Source: SZAS-79 sp038211455 (GTDB taxonomy: Bacteria; Pseudomonadota; Gammaproteobacteria; Burkholderiales; SG8-39). From it: a DNA stretch of 31,523 nt. The notes under the pieces are model-generated. The model was not told the origin of the DNA and made no database searches. It saw nothing but the letters and a program-made list of their open reading frames with translations. The translations under genes were made by a program, and so were the position numbers. Position 1 is the first letter of the stretch; each line of letters opens with the position of its first letter. This document shows, one piece after another, positions 1 to 8,142 of the stretch. The DNA lies in assembly GCA_038211455.1 (NCBI GenBank), contig JBBQVP010000029.1:1-31523 (forward strand). The letters are read 5' to 3'.

Positions 1-587
1 TGGGCGATCAATGGCAGCCGCTGGCGGAAATGTGGCGCACCAAACAACTGCAGTACACCTGGCTGCGCAGCCTCATGGGCCGGCATGCGGATTTCTGGCA
101 GGTCACCGGAGATGCGCTGGACTATTCGCTGGCCAGCCTGAAGATCGCCGACCCGGCCCTGCGCGAGCGCCTGATGTCGCTCTACCTCGCCTTGAAGAGT
201 TACCCCGAGGTCAAGGCGACCCTCGAGCGCCTCAAGGCGGGCGGCATGAAGCTCGCGATCCTCTCCAACGGTTCGCCGGGGATGCTTTCCGCAGCGACCG
301 AAAACTCCGGGATCGCCGGGCTGTTTGATGCAGTGCTGTCGGTGGAGGAAGTCGGGGTCTTCAAGGTGCACCCTTCGGTCTATGCGCTTGCTCCGCAGCG
401 CTTCGGCATCGAACGCAACCAGGTCTGCTTCCTATCCTCGAACGGCTGGGACGCGCACGCCGCCAAGGCCTACGGCTTTCATGTGGTCTGGTGCAACCGT
501 TTCGGACAGGCCCCCGAACAGATGCCCGACGTGCCGGACGGGCAGATCACCACGCTTGCGGAACTGCCGGAAATTCTCGGACTCTGA
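1..587 (+). CDS. Haloacid dehalogenase, type II (L-2-haloacid dehalogenase family), 5'-truncated by window edge
   Basis: This frame is open from the left edge (first full codon at 3) to TGA at 585-587, so the start and the nucleophile-bearing first HAD motif lie outside the window. About 194 residues remain of a family usually near 220-240. Visible family motifs are the YTWLRSLM segment of the cap region, motif II SNGSP, the motif III lysine in FKVHPSVYALA, and motif IV SSNGWDAHAAKAYGF, which carries the Ser/Asn/Asp positions typical of L-2-haloacid dehalogenases. Known family members are cytoplasmic and hydrolyse L-2-haloacids to D-2-hydroxyacids by way of an aspartyl ester. The downstream amidase starts 75 bases later on the same strand, and a D-2-hydroxyacid dehydrogenase follows, which fits a shared catabolic route. 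The substrate is inferred; many genes in this family act on other small acids or phosphates. Confidence 0.9.
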   Translation, partial: GDQWQPLAEMWRTKQLQYTWLRSLMGRHADFWQVTGDALDYSLASLKIADPALRERLMSLYLALKSYPEVKATLERLKAGGMKLAILSNGSPGMLSAATENSGIAGLFDAVLSVEEVGVFKVHPSVYALAPQRFGIERNQVCFLSSNGWDAHAAKAYGFHVVWCNRFGQAPEQMPDVPDGQITTLAELPEILGL

Positions 588-588
588 G

Positions 589-617
589 CCGGACCCGGGG
601 CCCTGCCCCACTACAAT
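589..617 (+). promoter_or_regulatory. Possible promoter before the amidase operon
   Basis: A TACAAT -10-like box lies at 612-617, 45 bases before the amidase start. The hexamer 17 bases upstream (589-594) is a poor -35 match. The box may give the amidase run its own transcript, separate from the dehalogenase. It is a weak call based only on the -10 box. Confidence 0.3.
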
Positions 618-662
618 ACGGGCTCGTCTTCGACGCCCCGTCACTCCTTCGAAGGAACGCGC

Positions 663-2072
663 ATGCCGACCGATCTCTGTTCACTGTCCGCGACCGAACT
701 CCTGCACCTCTACCGCACCAAACGCGCCTCTCCGGTCGAGGCGACCAAGGCGGTGCTCGCGCGCGTCAAGGCGCTCAACCCGGTGCTGAACTGTTTCTGC
801 CATATCGATGCCGACGCGGCCCTGGCGAGCGCAAAAATGTCGGAAGCCCGCTGGATGAGCGGCGCACCGCAGGGACTGCTCGATGGCGTGCCGACCTCGA
901 TCAAGGACCTGCTCTACACCAAGGGCTGGCCCACGCTGCGCGGCTCCAAGACCATCGACCCCGCGGGCCCGTGGAACGACGACGCGCCGGCGGTGGCGCG
1001 CCTGCGCGAACATGGCGCGGTGCTGTTCGGCAAGACCACCACACCGGAATTCGGCTGGAAGGGCGTGACGGACAATCCGCTCACAGGCATCACGCGCAAC
1101 CCGTGGGATCCGGACAAGACACCGGGCGGCTCTTCGGGCGGCAGCGCCGCGGCCGTGGCCGCGGGGATGGGCCCGTTGACCATCGGCACGGATGGCGGCG
1201 GCTCGGTCCGCATCCCCTGCGCGTTCACCGGGCTGTTCGGCATCAAGCCGACCTTCGGGCGCGTGCCGGCCTGGCCGCTCTCGCCCTTCGGCACGGTGGC
1301 GCATGTGGGACCGATGACACGCACGGTGACCGATTCCGCACTGATGATGAACGTGCTGAGCCTGCCGGATGCGCGCGACTGGCACCAACTGCCCTACGAC
1401 CCGCGCGACTACCGCATCGGCCTGAACGATGGCGTGCGCGGCCTGCGCATCGCCTACAGCGCCGACCTCGGCACGGCGAAAGTCGACCCGGAAGTCGCGG
1501 CGATGGTCAAAGCCGCGGCGATGCGCTTTGCCGAGCTCGGCGCGATCGTCGAGGAAAAGGACCCCGGGTTCGAGAACGCCGGGGATATCTTCGCCCGGCA
1601 CTGGTTTCCCGGTGCGGCCTATCTGCTCTCCACGATTCCCGCCGAAAAGCACGCGCTGATCGACCCCGGCCTGCGCGACACCGCGCGCCAGGGCGCGGGC
1701 TTCAGCGCGATGGACATCCTCGCCGCGGCACAGGCGCGCGGCGCCCTCGGCGTGCACATGCAACTCTTCCACCAGCAGTACGACCTGCTGCTGACGCCCA
1801 CGCTGCCGCTGCCCGCCTTCAAGGCCGGCCAGGAGCTGTCCGACCTGCTGAAGGAAAAACGCTGGACCGACTGGTCGCCGTTTTCCTATCCGTTCAACCT
1901 GACCCAGCAGCCTGCGGCCTCAATGCCCTGCGGCCTGACGAAGGCCGGCCTGCCCGTCGGCCTGCACATCGTCGGCGCGCGCTACGCAGATGCGCTGGTC
2001 ATGCGTGCCGCGCGCGCGTTCGAGTCGCTGATGCCGATTGCAACCCCCGATCTCTCCAAACTCAAGGCTTAA
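663..2072 (+). CDS. Amidase (amidase signature family)
   Basis: This 469-residue protein has the usual length of the amidase signature family, which hydrolyses carboxamides to acid plus ammonia or amine in the cytoplasm with a Ser-cisSer-Lys triad. The triad is visible: Lys81 in TSIKDL, cis-Ser157 in the GGSSGGS loop, and nucleophile Ser181 in GTDGGGSVRIPC. The glycine/serine-rich core spans about residues 153-190. The ATG at 663 follows an AAGGAA ribosome binding site at good distance. No signal peptide or membrane segment is seen. The next gene starts 8 bases after the stop, so the two are very likely cotranscribed. The substrate cannot be read from sequence; aryl amides, aliphatic amides and carbamates are all used in this family, and GatA-type function is unlikely without gatB/gatC nearby. 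Confidence 0.93.
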   Translation: MPTDLCSLSATELLHLYRTKRASPVEATKAVLARVKALNPVLNCFCHIDADAALASAKMSEARWMSGAPQGLLDGVPTSIKDLLYTKGWPTLRGSKTIDPAGPWNDDAPAVARLREHGAVLFGKTTTPEFGWKGVTDNPLTGITRNPWDPDKTPGGSSGGSAAAVAAGMGPLTIGTDGGGSVRIPCAFTGLFGIKPTFGRVPAWPLSPFGTVAHVGPMTRTVTDSALMMNVLSLPDARDWHQLPYDPRDYRIGLNDGVRGLRIAYSADLGTAKVDPEVAAMVKAAAMRFAELGAIVEEKDPGFENAGDIFARHWFPGAAYLLSTIPAEKHALIDPGLRDTARQGAGFSAMDILAAAQARGALGVHMQLFHQQYDLLLTPTLPLPAFKAGQELSDLLKEKRWTDWSPFSYPFNLTQQPAASMPCGLTKAGLPVGLHIVGARYADALVMRAARAFESLMPIATPDLSKLKA

Positions 2073-2080
2073 AGGAAAAC

Positions 2081-3052
2081 ATGGCACGCATGAAGGTCCT
2101 GCTGACGAACCCGTCCGTCCCGGTGGGCGACAACATCATCCGCAAGGTCGCCGACCTCGTGGTCGCGCCCGACGCGCATCCGGACACGCTGCGCGCGATG
2201 CTCGGTGAGTTCGACGCGCTGGTCGTGCGCGCCAAGCTGCCCGACGACCTGTTCGAGCGCCCGCATCGCTTGAAGGGGGTGATCCGCCACGGCGCGGGCG
2301 TGGACCTGATCCCGATGGAGTCGGCCACGAAGCTGGGCATCCCGGTGGCGAACGTTCCCGGTGTGAATGCACCGACTGTCGCCGAATATGCCGTGATGAC
2401 GATGCTGATGCTGGCACGCAATGCGCATCGCATGGACTCCCTGTTGCGCAGCAGCGGCTGGGACACGGCGCGTGTGCTGTCTGACGAGAGCCTTGAAATG
2501 GCGGGCAAGACCGTGGGCATCGTCGGTGTCGGCGCGATCGGCGCCATCGTCGCGCGCATCTGCGTGCACGGTTTCGGCATGCAGGCGGTCGGCTTCCAGC
2601 GCAACCTGGCCAACCTGCCGAAGGACGTCACGGGCCTGTCGCTGGACCAGTTGTTCGAGTCCAGCGATTTCATCGTACTCGCCTGCCCGCTGACCGCGCA
2701 GACGCGCGGGCTGGCCAGCAAAACCCGAATTGACAGCATGAAGCCATCCGCCGTGCTGGTGAACGTCGCGCGCGGCGCGGTGCTCGACGAAGCGGCCCTG
2801 GTCGAGGCGTTGCAGCAGAAGCGGATCCGCGGCGCGGCGCTCGACGTCTACGAAAAGCAGACGCTGGCGCGTGACCATCCCTTGCTGCGGCTTGACAACG
2901 TCGTGCTGACTCCGCACCAGGCCGGACTTACGGTGGAAGCCGTGGAGCGCACCAGCCAGGTCGCGGCCGAGGAGACGGTGCGCCTGCTCGCCGGCGAAAG
3001 GCCCCGCCATTTCGTCAATCCCGAAGTCTGGGACCGGCGTGCGAATCCCTGA
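2081..3052 (+). CDS. D-isomer-specific 2-hydroxyacid dehydrogenase (copy 1)
   Basis: This 323-residue NAD(P)-dependent oxidoreductase interconverts D-2-hydroxyacids and 2-oxoacids. The Rossmann glycine motif GVGAIG sits at 149-154. The catalytic set of the family is present: Arg231 (NVARGAV), Glu258 (ALDVYE) and His279 (TPHQAG). ATG at 2081 was chosen because AAAGGAAA lies just upstream and the start is 8 bases after the amidase stop; the same frame is open further upstream but only as a shadow of the amidase. The C-terminus (ERPRHFVNPEVW) closely resembles that of copy 2 at 7111-8142. In context it could oxidise the D-2-hydroxyacid made by the upstream dehalogenase. Phosphoglycerate dehydrogenase-like or glyoxylate reductase activity is an alternative, but the long regulatory C-terminus of SerA is absent. 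Confidence 0.92.
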   Translation: MARMKVLLTNPSVPVGDNIIRKVADLVVAPDAHPDTLRAMLGEFDALVVRAKLPDDLFERPHRLKGVIRHGAGVDLIPMESATKLGIPVANVPGVNAPTVAEYAVMTMLMLARNAHRMDSLLRSSGWDTARVLSDESLEMAGKTVGIVGVGAIGAIVARICVHGFGMQAVGFQRNLANLPKDVTGLSLDQLFESSDFIVLACPLTAQTRGLASKTRIDSMKPSAVLVNVARGAVLDEAALVEALQQKRIRGAALDVYEKQTLARDHPLLRLDNVVLTPHQAGLTVEAVERTSQVAAEETVRLLAGERPRHFVNPEVWDRRANP

Positions 3053-3085
3053 TTTACCTGTTACCTCCTGAAGGATCCAATCCCC

Positions 3086-4255
3086 GTGCCACAAGCAATG
3101 CTCTTCACCCCGCTCAAGCTGCGCGGCGTCACGCTGCCCAACCGCGTCGTGCTCGCCCCGATGTGCCAGTACTCGGCCACCGACGGCCTGCCCGACGACT
3201 GGCATTTCGCGCACCTCGCCAAATTCGCCATCGGCCGCATCGGCCTGATCTTCACCGAAGCGAGCGCCGTGGAGCCGGAAGGCCGCATCACCCACGGCGA
3301 CCTGGGCATCTGGGACGACGCGCAGATCGCCCCGTTCGCGCGCATCACCGCATTCATCAAATCGCAGGGCATGGTGCCCGCGATCCAGATCGCGCATGCC
3401 GGACGCAAGGCCAGCATGCAGCGGCCCTGGTACGGCAACGGCCCGCTGAACCCCGAAGACTTCGCGCGCGGCGACAAGCCTTGGGAGATCGTCGCCGCCA
3501 GCGATGAGCCGATCGGCGAAGGCTGGCTGAAGCCGCACGCGCTGACTCCCGCGGAACTCGAGCGCCTCAAGAAGTCTTTCGTCGCGGCGGCGCAACGCTC
3601 CGTGCGTGCCGGGTTCGAGGTGCTCGAGATCCACAATGCCCACGGCTACCTGCTGCACACGTTCCTGTCGCACCTGACGAATCTTCGCAAGGACAACTAC
3701 GGTGGCAGCCGCGAAAACCGGATGCGCTTTCCGCTGGAAGTCGCCGCGGCGGTGCGCGCTGCCTGGCCCGCCGACAAGCCCCTGTTCGTGCGCATCTCCT
3801 CGATCGACGACATCCAGGGCGGCTGGAGCATCGAGGACAGCATCGCGTTCGCCACCGAACTGAAGAAGACCGGCGTCGACGTGGTCGACTGCTCCTCGGG
3901 TGGCATCATGGGCTCGGCCACCGCGGCCACCAAGCCGCTGACGCCACGCGTTCCGGGCTTCCAGCTGCCGTTTGCCGCGGCGCTCAAGGCCGCCGGCATC
4001 CCCACCATGGCAGTGGGGCTCATTCTGGATGGGCCCCAGGCGGAAGCCGCGCTGCAGGCCGGACAGGCCGACCTGATCGCCGTCGGTCGTGAAGCCTTGT
4101 ACAACCCGCACTGGGCGTTGCACGCGGCGCGCGCGCTCGAGGCCGACCCCGAGTACGCGCGCTGGCCGCACCAGTACGGCTGGTGGCTCACCCGCCGCCA
4201 GCCGCTGCTCGACCGGGTCGCGAAAAAGAACGAACAGCAGGAGCGCGCCGCATGA
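3086..4255 (+). CDS. NADH:flavin oxidoreductase, Old Yellow Enzyme family (YqjM/XenA-like)
   Basis: This 389-residue FMN TIM-barrel enzyme belongs to a family that reduces activated C=C bonds of enals, enones and nitro compounds. Class features of the YqjM/XenA branch are visible: Cys27 and Tyr29 in APMCQYSA, the QIAHAGRKAS segment at 101-110, the substrate-binding pair His183/His186 in HNAHGYLL, and SHLTNLRKDNYGG around 195-207. GTG at 3086 is taken as the start because AAGGA lies ten bases upstream and the N-terminus (LFTPLKLRGVTLPNR) matches the family. The last four bases (ATGA) overlap the next gene, which indicates translational coupling. It is some 25-50 residues longer than typical YqjM/XenA. 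The substrate is unknown; aromatic or terpenoid degradation is a guess from context. Confidence 0.93.
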   Translation: MPQAMLFTPLKLRGVTLPNRVVLAPMCQYSATDGLPDDWHFAHLAKFAIGRIGLIFTEASAVEPEGRITHGDLGIWDDAQIAPFARITAFIKSQGMVPAIQIAHAGRKASMQRPWYGNGPLNPEDFARGDKPWEIVAASDEPIGEGWLKPHALTPAELERLKKSFVAAAQRSVRAGFEVLEIHNAHGYLLHTFLSHLTNLRKDNYGGSRENRMRFPLEVAAAVRAAWPADKPLFVRISSIDDIQGGWSIEDSIAFATELKKTGVDVVDCSSGGIMGSATAATKPLTPRVPGFQLPFAAALKAAGIPTMAVGLILDGPQAEAALQAGQADLIAVGREALYNPHWALHAARALEADPEYARWPHQYGWWLTRRQPLLDRVAKKNEQQERAA

Positions 4256-5043
4256 ACCCGTTCGACAAACTCTTCGACGCCCAGCACGATGCCGCGATCG
4301 TGACGGGCGCCGGCAACGGCATCGGCCGGGCAATCGCGCAGGCACTCGTTGCGCAGGGCGTGCGCACCGTGTTCGCCGACATCAATCCGGAATCCGTTGG
4401 CGCAGCGGTGAAGGCCTGCGCGGATCCCGGGCGTGCGCTGGCCTGGACCGGCGACCTGGCGCAGAAGGACGAATGCGCCCGCCTGCTCGCCGATGCGCGC
4501 AAGCACCTCGGCACGATCAACCTGTTCGTGCACAGTGCCTCCCCGCCGCGCAAAGAGAAGGACCACGCCCTGGCGGTGACGGACGAGACCTGGACGCAGA
4601 TGCGCTCGGTCAACCTGGACGCGGGTTTTTATCTCGGGCGCGAGATCGCCAAGGGCCTGATGGCGGAGAAGGCGCCCGGCAGCATGCTCTACCTGACTTC
4701 GCTGCACACGCTGACGCCACGCAACCTGCCCCACTACAGCACCTCCAAGGCGGCGATGGCGATGCTGGTCAAGGAAATGGCCAAGGGTTTTGGCCGCTAC
4801 TCCATCCGCGTGAACGCGCTGGTGCCAGGCGCGATCGCGGCCGGCGGCTTTGTCGCCGATCCCAAGCTCGCGCGGCATATTCCGCTCGGCCGGCTCGGAA
4901 ATGCGGATGACCTTGCGCCGCTGGCACTTGCGGTACTGTCGGACCGGATCTCGGGCTATGTCACGGGCGCGAGCATCGTGATCGACGGGGGGCTTGCGTT
5001 GACCAACTGGTTCGACCCGCCTGAGTTCGACGTGCCGATCTGA
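4252..5043 (+). CDS. Short-chain dehydrogenase/reductase (SDR)
   Basis: This is a 263-residue cytoplasmic NAD(P)-dependent oxidoreductase of the classical SDR type. The cofactor motif TGAGNGIG is at 18-25, the active-site YxxxK is seen in HYSTSKAAM, and a Ser/Thr lies 12-13 residues before the Tyr (YLTSLHT). The C-terminal GASIVIDGG motif is typical. In place of the usual NNAG there is HSAS, a variation seen in divergent SDRs. The ATG overlaps the stop of the Old Yellow Enzyme gene as ATGA, so the start is well supported, and the two enzymes may act on the same pathway intermediate. It is the last gene of the plus-strand run; palindromes follow within 30 and 110 bases. Confidence 0.9.
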   Translation: MNPFDKLFDAQHDAAIVTGAGNGIGRAIAQALVAQGVRTVFADINPESVGAAVKACADPGRALAWTGDLAQKDECARLLADARKHLGTINLFVHSASPPRKEKDHALAVTDETWTQMRSVNLDAGFYLGREIAKGLMAEKAPGSMLYLTSLHTLTPRNLPHYSTSKAAMAMLVKEMAKGFGRYSIRVNALVPGAIAAGGFVADPKLARHIPLGRLGNADDLAPLALAVLSDRISGYVTGASIVIDGGLALTNWFDPPEFDVPI

Positions 5044-5051
5044 GCACGTAC

Positions 5052-5069
5052 TGTATCGTTATCGATACA
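5052..5069. repeat. 18-bp palindrome TGTATCG-N4-CGATACA (copy 1)
   Basis: A perfect 7-bp inverted repeat with a TTAT centre lies 8 bases after the SDR stop. A near copy with 15 of 18 identical bases sits at 18378-18395. It is not followed by a T-run, so it is a poor intrinsic terminator. A regulator binding site or a small dispersed element are the alternatives. Confidence 0.5.
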
Positions 5070-5126
5070 CTAATTGGCAGGAAACCCGCTCCAGATAACG
5101 ATCTTTTGTATTATTTATTTAAGAAT

Positions 5127-5148
5127 TGTCGCCGGCATTGAGGCGACA
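5127..5148 (-). terminator. Hairpin between convergent genes, candidate terminator
   Basis: A perfect 7-bp stem (TGTCGCC/GGCGACA) with an 8-base loop lies between the convergent SDR and the minus-strand exported-protein gene. Read on the minus strand it is followed by an A/T-rich tract (5101-5126), unusual in this GC-rich window, so it may end the minus-strand transcript. There is no pure T-run, so efficiency is uncertain. Confidence 0.4.
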
Positions 5149-5169
5149 TTGTGGTGGGCCGTTGCGGGA

Positions 5170-5637
5170 CTATTTCTTTGCCGGCGCCGAAGGCTTGCAT
5201 AACTGGGCGCGGAACTCGCCACGCCGGACCATCTTGTTCTTCATGGTGAGGTCGTACTTGCCGTAGTACTCATTCGCCTTGGCATCGTAGGAAAACTCGA
5301 TGCTCCCGCTGGCGCAGCTGGAGGTGCCGCCCTCGGGGTCGGACTTCGGCGGCTCGGCCAGGACGAAGAGGAGGCAAAAGGAAAGATCCTTGACCTGCAG
5401 CTTGCCGCTCGACACGCCAGCCTTCACATCCCTGGTCCCCACGCGCAACGGCAGGAAAGACGGAGTCCGAAATTCCTCGCAAGAGCCTTCCTTTTCATAA
5501 ATCCCGAACCCTACGCTCTTGTCGCCGTTCGGACCGGCATTCCAGCTTGAGTTCGTCGCTGAGGACGCGGCAAGCACGGGTGTGACGCCGGCACACAGGA
5601 GAAGGGCAGTAAACAATGCCGCAAACGTTTTTTTCAC
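5170..5637 (-). CDS. Exported protein of unknown function
   Basis: This 155-residue protein begins with a clear Sec-type signal peptide: Lys2-Lys3, a hydrophobic core at 5-20, and likely cleavage after VLA at about residue 23. The mature part is predicted periplasmic or secreted. It has four cysteines (about 53, 88, 107 and 147), which could form two disulfides, and a basic C-terminus ending in Lys-Lys. I do not recognise a family. GTG at 5637 is chosen because AGGAG lies seven bases upstream (5645-5649 on the complementary strand) and the signal peptide starts there. It is separated by 106 bases from the hydrolase-cyclase gene upstream, so it may or may not share that transcript. Confidence 0.75.
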   Translation of the reverse strand: MKKTFAALFTALLLCAGVTPVLAASSATNSSWNAGPNGDKSVGFGIYEKEGSCEEFRTPSFLPLRVGTRDVKAGVSSGKLQVKDLSFCLLFVLAEPPKSDPEGGTSSCASGSIEFSYDAKANEYYGKYDLTMKNKMVRRGEFRAQLCKPSAPAKK

Positions 5638-5743
5638 TCAAAATCTCCTATTAAAGGTGGGTAATTCGCAGACATAGGGCAGCTTGCTCTCGTCCGGCGA
5701 CTCGCGGCCAATCCGGGTCGTCTACCTGCGCGACTCTCGCCGT

Positions 5744-7087
5744 TCATCCGGCCAGGGCCCGCGACACCCGCCATTCTCCGGGCACGCCCTTCAGCGTGTG
5801 GACACCATGCTCTTCGAACGTGACTCCCGAGCCGGCAACAAGATCGCGCGTCGTGCTCGACACAAAAACCTCCCCGGCGCCGGCAAGTCCCATGACCCGC
5901 GCGGCGATATGCACTGCAAGACCGCTCACTTTCTCGCCTGCAGGTTCGACCTCGCCGGTATGCAGGCCGGCGCGCACGTCGATGCCGAGCGTCTTCGCCT
6001 CGCGCGCGATCGCGGCGGCGCAGCGGATCGCGCGCGCCGGGCCGTCGAAAATCGCGAACAGTCCGTCGCCGGCCGTGTCGATCTCGCGTCCGCGGCAGGG
6101 TTCGAGCTGGTGTCGGCCGATGGCGTGGAACTTCTGCTGCAGGTCGCGCCACTTGTCGTCGCCCAGTTTCACCGCGAGTTCGGTCGAACCGACGATATCT
6201 GTGAACAGCACGGTGGTGACGAAGCGCTCTTCGGCCTCACGCGGCACCTGCGTTCGGGCGGCGTTCGAAAACTGTGCAATGGCGTCCACGATCGCATCGC
6301 CATCGCCGATCCAGGCCAGGTGATCCACGCCGGGAAATTCGATATAGAGCGCCCCCGGGATCTGGTCAGCGAAGTAGCGCCCATTCGCGTGGCTAACGGC
6401 CCGGTCGCCACGCCGATGCAGCACCAGCACCGGCGTGCGGATCTGCGGGAGGAACACGCGCACGTCTATCTCGGCATCTGCGATGATGAGACGGCGCACC
6501 GCGCTGGGCGAACACGCTTGTCGCAGGTATCGCGCCAAGAGCCGGCAAAATTCGGCGTCATCCGCACGGCTTGGCGCAAAAAGTTTGGTCGCCGCAGGCG
6601 TCCCCCACACCGCGTCCGTCCGCGGCAGAAGCTGCTCGAGGGTCGGCCGATGCGGGTAATCGGGCGCCTGCGTGAAGCGCGCCATGCTGCCACAGATCAC
6701 CAGCCGCTCGACCATTGCCGGATAAGTCACCGTGAACAGAGCGGCCATCGGACCGCCCTGGGATTGAGCGAAGAACACCGCCCTGCCCGACCCTGCCGCC
6801 TGCATGACCGCGCGCACGTCGTCCATCCGCTGTTCGAGCGTCGGTACGCCCTCGAAGCTGTCTGAGAGGCCCTGTCCGCGCTTGTCGAAAACGATGACGC
6901 GAAACGACTCCGCCAGCCGGCGCCGCATCCGCGCGTGATCGGGATCCTCCCAGTCGAACTCGATGTGCGAAACGATGCCCGGCACGATGACTAGATCCCG
7001 GGCCCCACTGCCGAACACCTGGTAGGCAATGCTCAACCCGTCGGATTGGGCGTACTGCGTCTGCGGTAGCTCGGGTGTGGACGTCAT
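5744..7087 (-). CDS. Alpha/beta-hydrolase fused to class III adenylate/guanylate cyclase domain
   Basis: This 447-residue two-domain protein has the same order as mycobacterial LipJ (Rv1900c). Residues 15-275 are an alpha/beta-hydrolase: candidate nucleophile Ser109 in AQSQGG, Asp228 in HRRGD and His256 in GVDH. Residues 288-445 are a class III cyclase: metal-binding Asp297 in FTDIVGST and Asp341 in TAGDG, and Arg397 in HIAAR. The nucleophile elbow has Ala in place of the first Gly of GxSxG. In the cyclase the position expected for the substrate-selecting Lys appears to be Asp337 and the usual Asn before the Arg is His393, as in other members of this non-canonical clade. ATG at 7087 was picked over an upstream in-frame ATG because GAGGAG precedes it. 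It follows the dehydrogenase gene by 23 bases. The cyclic nucleotide made, if any, is not predictable. Confidence 0.93.
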   Translation of the reverse strand: MTSTPELPQTQYAQSDGLSIAYQVFGSGARDLVIVPGIVSHIEFDWEDPDHARMRRRLAESFRVIVFDKRGQGLSDSFEGVPTLEQRMDDVRAVMQAAGSGRAVFFAQSQGGPMAALFTVTYPAMVERLVICGSMARFTQAPDYPHRPTLEQLLPRTDAVWGTPAATKLFAPSRADDAEFCRLLARYLRQACSPSAVRRLIIADAEIDVRVFLPQIRTPVLVLHRRGDRAVSHANGRYFADQIPGALYIEFPGVDHLAWIGDGDAIVDAIAQFSNAARTQVPREAEERFVTTVLFTDIVGSTELAVKLGDDKWRDLQQKFHAIGRHQLEPCRGREIDTAGDGLFAIFDGPARAIRCAAAIAREAKTLGIDVRAGLHTGEVEPAGEKVSGLAVHIAARVMGLAGAGEVFVSSTTRDLVAGSGVTFEEHGVHTLKGVPGEWRVSRALAG

Positions 7088-7110
7088 GCGTGTCTCCTCA
7101 GGTCCCAGGC

Positions 7111-8142
7111 TTACGTTGCAGCGAGACGCTCGGCGCACGCAGGCCACACTTCCGGGTTCACCAGCCGCGGCGGGCGCTCCCCCGCGAGGAAACCGACGAT
7201 CTGCTCTGCCGACATCGCTGCGATCGCGCGGCGCGCCTCGTGCGTGACGCCGGCCGTGTGGAAGGTCGCAATGACGTTGTCGAGCGCAAGCAGGCCGTGG
7301 TCCATGGCGGGCGGCTCGGGCTCCCAGACATCCAGCCCCGCGCCACCGAGGTGTCCTGAACGCAGCGCCGCGAGCAGCGCGGGCTCGCTATGGATACCGC
7401 CGCGCGCGGTGGTAATGAACAGCGCGCCGCGCTTCATGCGCCCGAACGCGCCCGCGTCGAACATGCCCAGGGTGTCGGGCGTGCGCGGGCAATGCAGGGA
7501 CACGAAGTCCGACCCGGCGAGCAATTCATCCAGACTCACCGGCTTCGCGCCGCGCCGTGCAATTTCGGCATCATCGAGCTTCGGGTCGATCGCAAGCACC
7601 TCGATTCCGAACGCGGCCGCAAGACGCGCCATGCGCCGACCCACTTCGCCGATCCCCACCAGCCCGAGCACCTTGCCGGCCGCTTCGCGCCCCATCAGGT
7701 CCTCGCGCGAAAACCCGCGCTCGCGCCGCAGCCTGCGGTCACTCTCTACCATGCGGTGCGAGAGGGCGAGCAGCATCCCGAGCGTGTGCTCGGCCACCGA
7801 CGTGGCGTTACCACCTGCCTGGTTGAGCACGGCGACGCCCGCCCGCGTGCAGGCGGCAACGTCCACCGTGTCGTAGCCCGCGCCGCCAGAGGAGACGCAA
7901 AGCAATCCCGGGAATTCGGCGAGCAGATGGTCGCTTACCCACCAGCGGCGCGGCAATTCATCCTTTGCGGCGGACACCTGGTAAACGTGGGCCTTGGAAA
8001 ATGCCGTACGGATGGCCTCTTCCGGACCCGCCAGCGCACACACTGCGAGTTCGATGCCGGGCTCGCCACCGAAGCGCGTATCGAACGCCGGGTCGAGGTG
8101 CAGGTCGAGTCGGACGACGCGCTTTACCGTCTTTACCATCAT
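7111..8142 (-). CDS. D-isomer-specific 2-hydroxyacid dehydrogenase (copy 2)
   Basis: This 343-residue NAD(P)-dependent enzyme has the Rossmann motif GIGEVG at 163-168. Its catalytic residues are Arg247 (TTARGG), Glu274 (DVWEPEPP) and His295 (TFHTAG). The start at 8142 gives an ATGA overlap with the stop of copy 3; ATG codons at 8166 and 8181 would lie inside that gene, and a second ATG follows immediately at 8139. The C-terminal ERPPRLVNPEVW resembles copy 1. His295 is followed by Thr-Ala-Gly, a mild variant of the usual H-x-(A/S/G) motif. It is translationally coupled to copy 3 and followed 23 bases later by the hydrolase-cyclase, which suggests a single operon. The substrate is unknown. Confidence 0.9.
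   Translation of the reverse strand: MMVKTVKRVVRLDLHLDPAFDTRFGGEPGIELAVCALAGPEEAIRTAFSKAHVYQVSAAKDELPRRWWVSDHLLAEFPGLLCVSSGGAGYDTVDVAACTRAGVAVLNQAGGNATSVAEHTLGMLLALSHRMVESDRRLRRERGFSREDLMGREAAGKVLGLVGIGEVGRRMARLAAAFGIEVLAIDPKLDDAEIARRGAKPVSLDELLAGSDFVSLHCPRTPDTLGMFDAGAFGRMKRGALFITTARGGIHSEPALLAALRSGHLGGAGLDVWEPEPPAMDHGLLALDNVIATFHTAGVTHEARRAIAAMSAEQIVGFLAGERPPRLVNPEVWPACAERLAAT

Noticed and set aside
593..609. GGACCCGGGGCCC palindromic stretch after the dehalogenase
   Set aside because: GC-rich self-complementary run without a T-run or spacing typical of a terminator; likely base-composition effect.
491..2080. Plus-strand open frame leading into dehydrogenase copy 1
   Set aside because: Only the part from 2081 has protein-like sequence and a ribosome binding site; the upstream part is the amidase read out of frame.
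2069..4345. Very long minus-strand open frame opposite the dehydrogenase and Old Yellow Enzyme genes
   Set aside because: It is a shadow of well supported plus-strand genes with intact catalytic motifs; the translation is rich in Arg/His/Gln with no recognisable domain.
5684..6865. Plus-strand open frame opposite the hydrolase-cyclase gene
   Set aside because: The minus strand encodes a clear two-domain protein; the plus-strand product has no recognisable features.
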